The position numbers and the translations under genes are program-made. Below, piece by piece: positions 59,201 through 64,000 of a stretch of DNA of 64,000 bases. Every line of letters begins with the position of its first letter. Positions within the stretch are counted from its first letter, which is position 1. Origin of the DNA: Dioscorea cayenensis subsp. rotundata (Eukaryota; Streptophyta; Magnoliopsida; Dioscoreales; Dioscoreaceae); assembly GCF_009730915.1 (NCBI RefSeq), contig NC_052489.1, forward strand, positions 1,302,001 to 1,366,000, in the 5' to 3' direction. The notes under the pieces are model-generated. The model was not told where the DNA came from. It was given only the letters and a program-made list of their open reading frames with translations, and searched no databases.

Positions 59201-59701
59201 TTTTTAATCCAAATCTTGTTTATAGCTCTTAGCAAGCGAGCCTTATTTTGGTTTGCAGAATGGTTTGAACATGGACATTGAATATGATTATGAGAAGTGC
59301 ATCGGTCTGAAGGTGAAGCCTCGCCGAGGAGATGGTCTTTTGTTTTATTCATTGTTCACAAATCTCACAATTGATCCAGTAAGTAGTTGAAAATAAGCAC
59401 TTACATTCAATTAATTTTTCTTTCATATCAGTGGATGCTACTAATTGAATCTTCTCTACGTACGAGTCACCATTTAATTTACTAATCGTTCATATGAATA
59501 TATAAATGTAGTTTTCGTCATCCTGTCAAAAGGTTGGATCAAGCTAAGTTCATACCTTTCTATGGTTGCCGCATTTTCTTTTCACTGTTTTATGATTGAA
59601 TGGTTTTGTTTATGCAGACATCACTTCATGGGAGCTGTCCTGTGATCAGAGGTGAGAAATGGGTGGCAACTAAGTGGATCAGAGATCAAATTCAATACTA
59701 A
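56235..59701 (+). CDS. Prolyl 4-hydroxylase (one-base frameshift in exon 3)
   Basis: Eight exons: 56235-56363, 56451-56567, 57220-57378, 57924-58026, 58383-58478, 59113-59178, 59259-59378 and 59618-59701. The product is about 290 residues, normal for plant P4Hs. An N-terminal signal-anchor (about 16-38) places it in ER/Golgi. The 2-oxoglutarate/Fe(II) site is visible: H185-x-D187 (SHYDAF), distal H267 (TSLHGSCPV) and K277. It hydroxylates prolines in extensins and arabinogalactan proteins. In exon 3 the conserved ILSWKPRAFYF reads with one extra A (TGGAAAGCC instead of TGGAAGCC, 57230-57235), which would shift the frame and give an early stop. All later exons are conserved in phase, so either a consensus error or a recent mutation is likely. 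Confidence 0.88.
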
Positions 59702-61150
59702 ATTGTAAGAAATGCAGCTGGATTTTGTTTCCTAATTTTGTTCTTTTAAAGCATTTTCATTGTGATTTAGTTTCCTTGTGTTATCCTTTGTATCTATTTA
59801 GACAAACGTAGGTAAAAAATCTGAAAAGGGTGGATTAATCTGAAATAATTTGTCTCCCCTTAATACATGTTTTGGCTTTTACATATATGGTGTTTAATTG
59901 TTTTTGAAATAAGAGTTTTAAAATTTGAATGTATATTTGTGCAGCTCTTATTTGATTCATATGAATTAAAACGTATGTATTTTTCATTATTAACATTATC
60001 AGTTCATGGGTGATACTTTTTAATATTAATTAATTAAATTTTGTAAAGAAAATGTTCTTTTAATTTGAGTTTATTTCATTTGCTTGAATAATTTGAAGTA
60101 ACTTGGTATGACACTCCAATTGAAATGGCCATGATTATCTATAATAATTAGCTTAAGATCTAGTTTTTAACAAAAAACTGTGCAAATAAGATTTAAAAAT
60201 TTGACATCTTTTTTCATTATAAAAGTCTGAGGACATGGACATATATATATATATATATATACTCATTAAAAATAAATTAAAAGTACATTATAAGGTTTTA
60301 TTCCTTTAAAGTTTTGTCGTGATAAATTAACCATTTTTACTAAACAACAATGTCAATAAAAAATCTAAACATTGCAAGACTTTACAAATAAAGACAAAGG
60401 TAGGGGTTATAAACAATCACTCTGAGTACAAAACATGAATTTTAATCCCAAAATTGCTGATTATATTGTAAACATTTGCTTATTTTTAATCCTAAATATA
60501 ATGTATAAGATTTTATCTATTCTCATTAAAATACAATTATCTTTTTTGGTGCTGAATCCTCTTATATATATATATATACACATACACCTAAAAAGACAAT
60601 ATGGTTTTCAATCATTTTAAATATTATTCATGGTGGTTTGTCCAAAAAAACCAAAGTTCTAAGAGCTGGAATAAAAATCTTTCGCTCCAAAAATATAATT
60701 TTCAAAAATATAAAATTAACAAATAAGTTTTAATCTCAAACCAATAACAGGTAAAGTGATGTGGGGTTGAAACCGCCACTGAAGGAATAAAAAACGAGAA
60801 ATCAAGTTGGCTAACATATACATAAAAACTCGTCTAGATAAAATGACAAAGGAGGCAGTTAGCAGGGCTTTTTGTTTATGATTTTGAGTCAGGGTCCTTG
60901 GGCCGTTTTGATGTTTTTTTTATGTCTTTGTCATGGTGATCCTAGCTTTGTAGCTCCTTCAACGAAAAAAAAACATATACATAACATATGTACAAGGATT
61001 CAGCGATATGACAAGCAAAATAAATTAGTAGAAGCACCCTTTACTGTCTCCTCCCTATAGTTCTATGTTTCCCTGATCTGTATGTTAAAGAGTTTGAAAA
61101 CCACCAGGTAAGGAGAATACGAAAACCCGGTCTAATTACTCACTTGAGGA
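59702..61150. other. Intergenic region between P4H and TAF4
   Basis: 3' flanks of two convergent genes. AT-rich with TA runs at 60243-60260 and 60563-60580; no coding region. Confidence 0.6.
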
Positions 61151-64000
61151 CTACTCTACCATGGAATCATTGGGCATCCGTTCATACAGCCGATAAATCA
61201 ATGTTGACTTGGACATTTGCGGTTCCCGCTCGAGCACTGCAATCACATCCTTTACGGTAATACTTCGTGCAATCTTTGGTTGAGCTGCTAATGCCGAGTT
61301 CTTTCCCATTTTTCTCATGCCTCCTGAAGAACAAGATTTTTTTTGTTATAGTATTATTGCTTAAGATTGAAACAAGAGAAGGAATATGTCGGGGACTCAC
61401 CCGGGATAGAAGCAGTAGAGAGGCTTTTCTTTCCAGTTTCTTGTTGCTCTCTCGAAGTTTTTCCGGTCAAAGCCTTTCGAGTAGCAGTTTTAGTTGTTTG
61501 GGAACCTGAAGCTCCATCAAGTCCTTCACGCTTCTGCCGTGCTTGCTCAGCCATGAGCTGCCATTTTGAGAGCATATCATCACCCCCAACTGCAGCTCGA
61601 GCAGCCACATTTGCGGCCGTTGTTCGCATTTTGTCATCCTCTTCTTTATTGATCTGCAAGCAAGAAAGAACTATTTAAGTTTGAATGAAAAGAAATTATT
61701 TCTCCAGGAAGAGACATGCAGGAAAAAAAATAGAGAACATATGAATCCAAAAGGAACAAGGAACTTTGACTAACATTACCTTAAGGGCTTTGGAACGGCC
61801 TTCGTCCTTGTCCTTATCTGCATCAGTTCCTGTGCTCCCTTCAACCTGCAATTTAAAAGTTCAATTGTCTTTATTTTTAGGCTAAGTTAAACAAGAATAG
61901 AGTGTTTGAGAAGAGAAATAAACAGCAGAATAGGGTATTGGTTTCATCCGAGGGTAAGAAAAATGGAGAGAAGCAACACAGTGAATCCTGGTTACAGATG
62001 CCTAATTATGAGCATCAAGCATGCAAACAAGCTGTAATTGCAACACCAAGTGGGATTATTAGTTTTACGAATAATTCTTAGCCTCTGAACAAACCATGCA
62101 AAGTGCAACAAATTATAATTAATTTAGACTAATACTAGTGTTAGCAGGAGGGCCTTGAACAACAATTTTTACTTTTATTAGTTAAACTAAACATCAGAAG
62201 TGATATTACAAGGCTGAAACATTTATATACAGAAAAAGAAAAAGAAAAAAAGAAACTGAAGAAAAAGCATCTAATCATTGTAGATATATCAAAACAAGTA
62301 CCAATCGTCCGATGAATCCCAGCCCTACTGTCTGTCCTGTCTTCCTCACAGGGGGAACAGTTTTAACAGACTAGATCATTAGTTTCCCTTATTTAACTGT
62401 TTAAGGCATATACCTAAATTCATTAAACAATGATAGACCATACTCACTTGATTGAGCTTCCGAAACTTCTCCGCTTCTTCTGCCTGTTTCTTGTCCCACT
62501 CCTCCTTGGCTTTCTGATTCATGGCTAATATTTGTCGGTGAACATCTGCTGTGATGACAACTCTGTGCCTTGTCTTCTCAATATCAACCCTCTGCAAACA
62601 TGTAAATAGAAGTCAGTCAAAAGAATATAACACATTGAGTAAAAGATGCACAATATTCACCTGTTTCGATAATCGTATCAAATTACTAACAACACCTCGC
62701 AATCGCTCCTCCACACACTGAAGAAAGGGATTGCAACAGATCAATAATAATAACAATTACAACATTTCAATCAAGAAATATTTAGATGAAACATCACCAG
62801 CGATAAACATCGCTCCACATCACCGCCTATGTTACTTATACCACACTTTGAGACTGCAAGGAACACCAAAATCAATGTTTTCATATTTCCTAAGTTCCAA
62901 AACAAGTGTTCTAGATAAGAAAATAGATATCAGATCAAGTGCAAGAGACTGACTGATATCCGCTAATTTTCTCTGAAGAGGGCCCTTCTGCAGAATCAAC
63001 CTTTCTTCTTCCTCTTGTACAAACCTCCTAGTAGCTTCTGAAGCTCGACTATCCTCCTTGGGGGCTGACAACAACTGTTCTTCCTCTTCCTGTTACATAA
63101 CTAATAATGAAGTTGCAGTTTCCCTACCTATCCTTTGATGAGCATCAAGCAATAAACAGCTTAATACTTCACAATTAACAAAGTAAACAAAGAGAGTGCC
63201 CTGAAGAAAACCAAACAAAAAACTCATACCCTCAAGTTAACTCCACTGACAGCAGTGACATCATTCAGCTGTTCAATGCTTTGGTCATGAAAAGCCCCAG
63301 ATGTCTTCTGCTTTTTGCTATTTGATCATAGAAAACAAATGATAAAAGAAGTTAATAAAACAAAACCAGATTCAAGTAGGATTAGAAATGCAGGAAACCA
63401 AAGGCATGCTATATACAGAGTTCTACCTTGCAACAGGTGAGGGTGTGTTTAGTGCTTCAACTGTTTTCTTTTGTCCAGCAGAAGGTTTCTTTGTAGGAGT
63501 TTTCATGGTACTTCCAGCAAGAACAGGAGTCACAGATGACATCTGATTGCGCATCTAAGTTGAACAATAGAATCCAAGAACCATATAAGTTAAAATAACC
63601 ATTATGGCAATCACAAATGTTGCGCACACAGACCAACACAAAAATTTAAAAAAAAATAATGATATTAGATAACAGACCACAAAATGAAACATTCTCATTG
63701 GGAAATTTCTGCTTTCCAGATATCAGGTGAGGTTTCAGGAATTATAAGCTGAGTGATTGATTATTAACAAATGCAATTATGCAACTCATGATCAGAAAAC
63801 AGGGATAGCCAGAAGCAGATTTCTATCAAATCACTCAAGTTTTCACTTCACTGGAGGCCCAATCAAAGAGCATTTTGGTGGTTTTTGGCCACAAGTGTTA
63901 GTAAAATTCATTTTTAAATTAAAACAGCAATAAGGTGCAATAATAATTATAGCCGCTTGATATTTCTATTATGATGCATTTCAAAAGCAACATGAACAAT
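61151..64000 (-). CDS. TAF4: TFIID subunit TAF4, C-terminal part (5' end beyond the window)
   Basis: Nine exons on the minus strand, all with GT-AG junctions and compatible phases: 63554-63427, 63317-63230, 63089-62954, 62853-62798, 62717-62661, 62591-62448, 61845-61780, 61654-61401 and 61324-61151 (stop). The sequence carries the conserved TAF4 C-terminal histone-fold region ([49 protein letters not shown], and [20 protein letters not shown]). A charged stretch follows, then [20 protein letters not shown] and the extreme C terminus [23 protein letters not shown]4 pairs with TAF12 in TFIID to support RNA polymerase II preinitiation. 63555-64000 reads as intron; the N-terminal exons lie outside. 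Confidence 0.92.

Overview
This is nuclear DNA of a flowering plant. The genes are intron-rich with GT-AG junctions, the spacers are AT-rich, and there are Ty1/copia and gypsy-type LTRs, a LINE, a CACTA transposon and plant-specific families (CYP81-like P450s, clade-D-like PP2C, DUF1230/CGLD27). The species cannot be fixed from the sequence; a non-grass monocot is my guess only.

Left part (about 1-41.5 kb): a tandem cluster of five CYP81-like cytochrome P450 copies on the + strand, heavily damaged by mobile elements. Copy A (1221-2138) is a lone exon 1 with two offsetting frameshifts. Copy B (9252-17855) is split in exon 1 by a 6.16-kb CACTA element with a 3-bp target duplication. Copy C (19608-21570) is the only intact copy (516 codons, one intron). 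Copy D (30052-30163) is a 112-bp 5' stub ending at a copia remnant. Copy E (36884-41473) has a 2.24-kb solo LTR in exon 2 and a second solo LTR in its intron. Between the copies lie a nearly complete copia element nested in an older solo LTR (3239-8680), a decayed copia with short LTRs (24447-28323), another decayed copia (30164 to about 34290), a LINE remnant and locally duplicated blocks. Because the region is tandemly duplicated, most insertions have an empty-site paralogue inside the same window, so their boundaries can be read directly.

The CACTA element encodes no recognisable transposase. It carries 138-bp tandem subterminal repeats and a rearranged piece of a host gene for translation initiation factor eIF3 subunit d. 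That piece is preceded by sequence with telo-box and TGGGCY motifs, as if the host promoter had been carried along.

Right part (43.7-64 kb): ordinary single genes. These are a tail-anchored cytochrome b5 with a one-base frameshift (+), a PP2C phosphatase (-), a RING-H2 E3 ligase (-), the DUF1230/CGLD27 plastid membrane protein (-), a prolyl 4-hydroxylase with a one-base frameshift (+), and the C-terminal part of TFIID subunit TAF4 (-), which runs off the right edge. The single extra A in two otherwise well-conserved genes raises the possibility of consensus indel errors in this assembly. Cytochrome b5 can donate electrons to P450s, so its position beside the P450 cluster is suggestive, but a functional link is inference.
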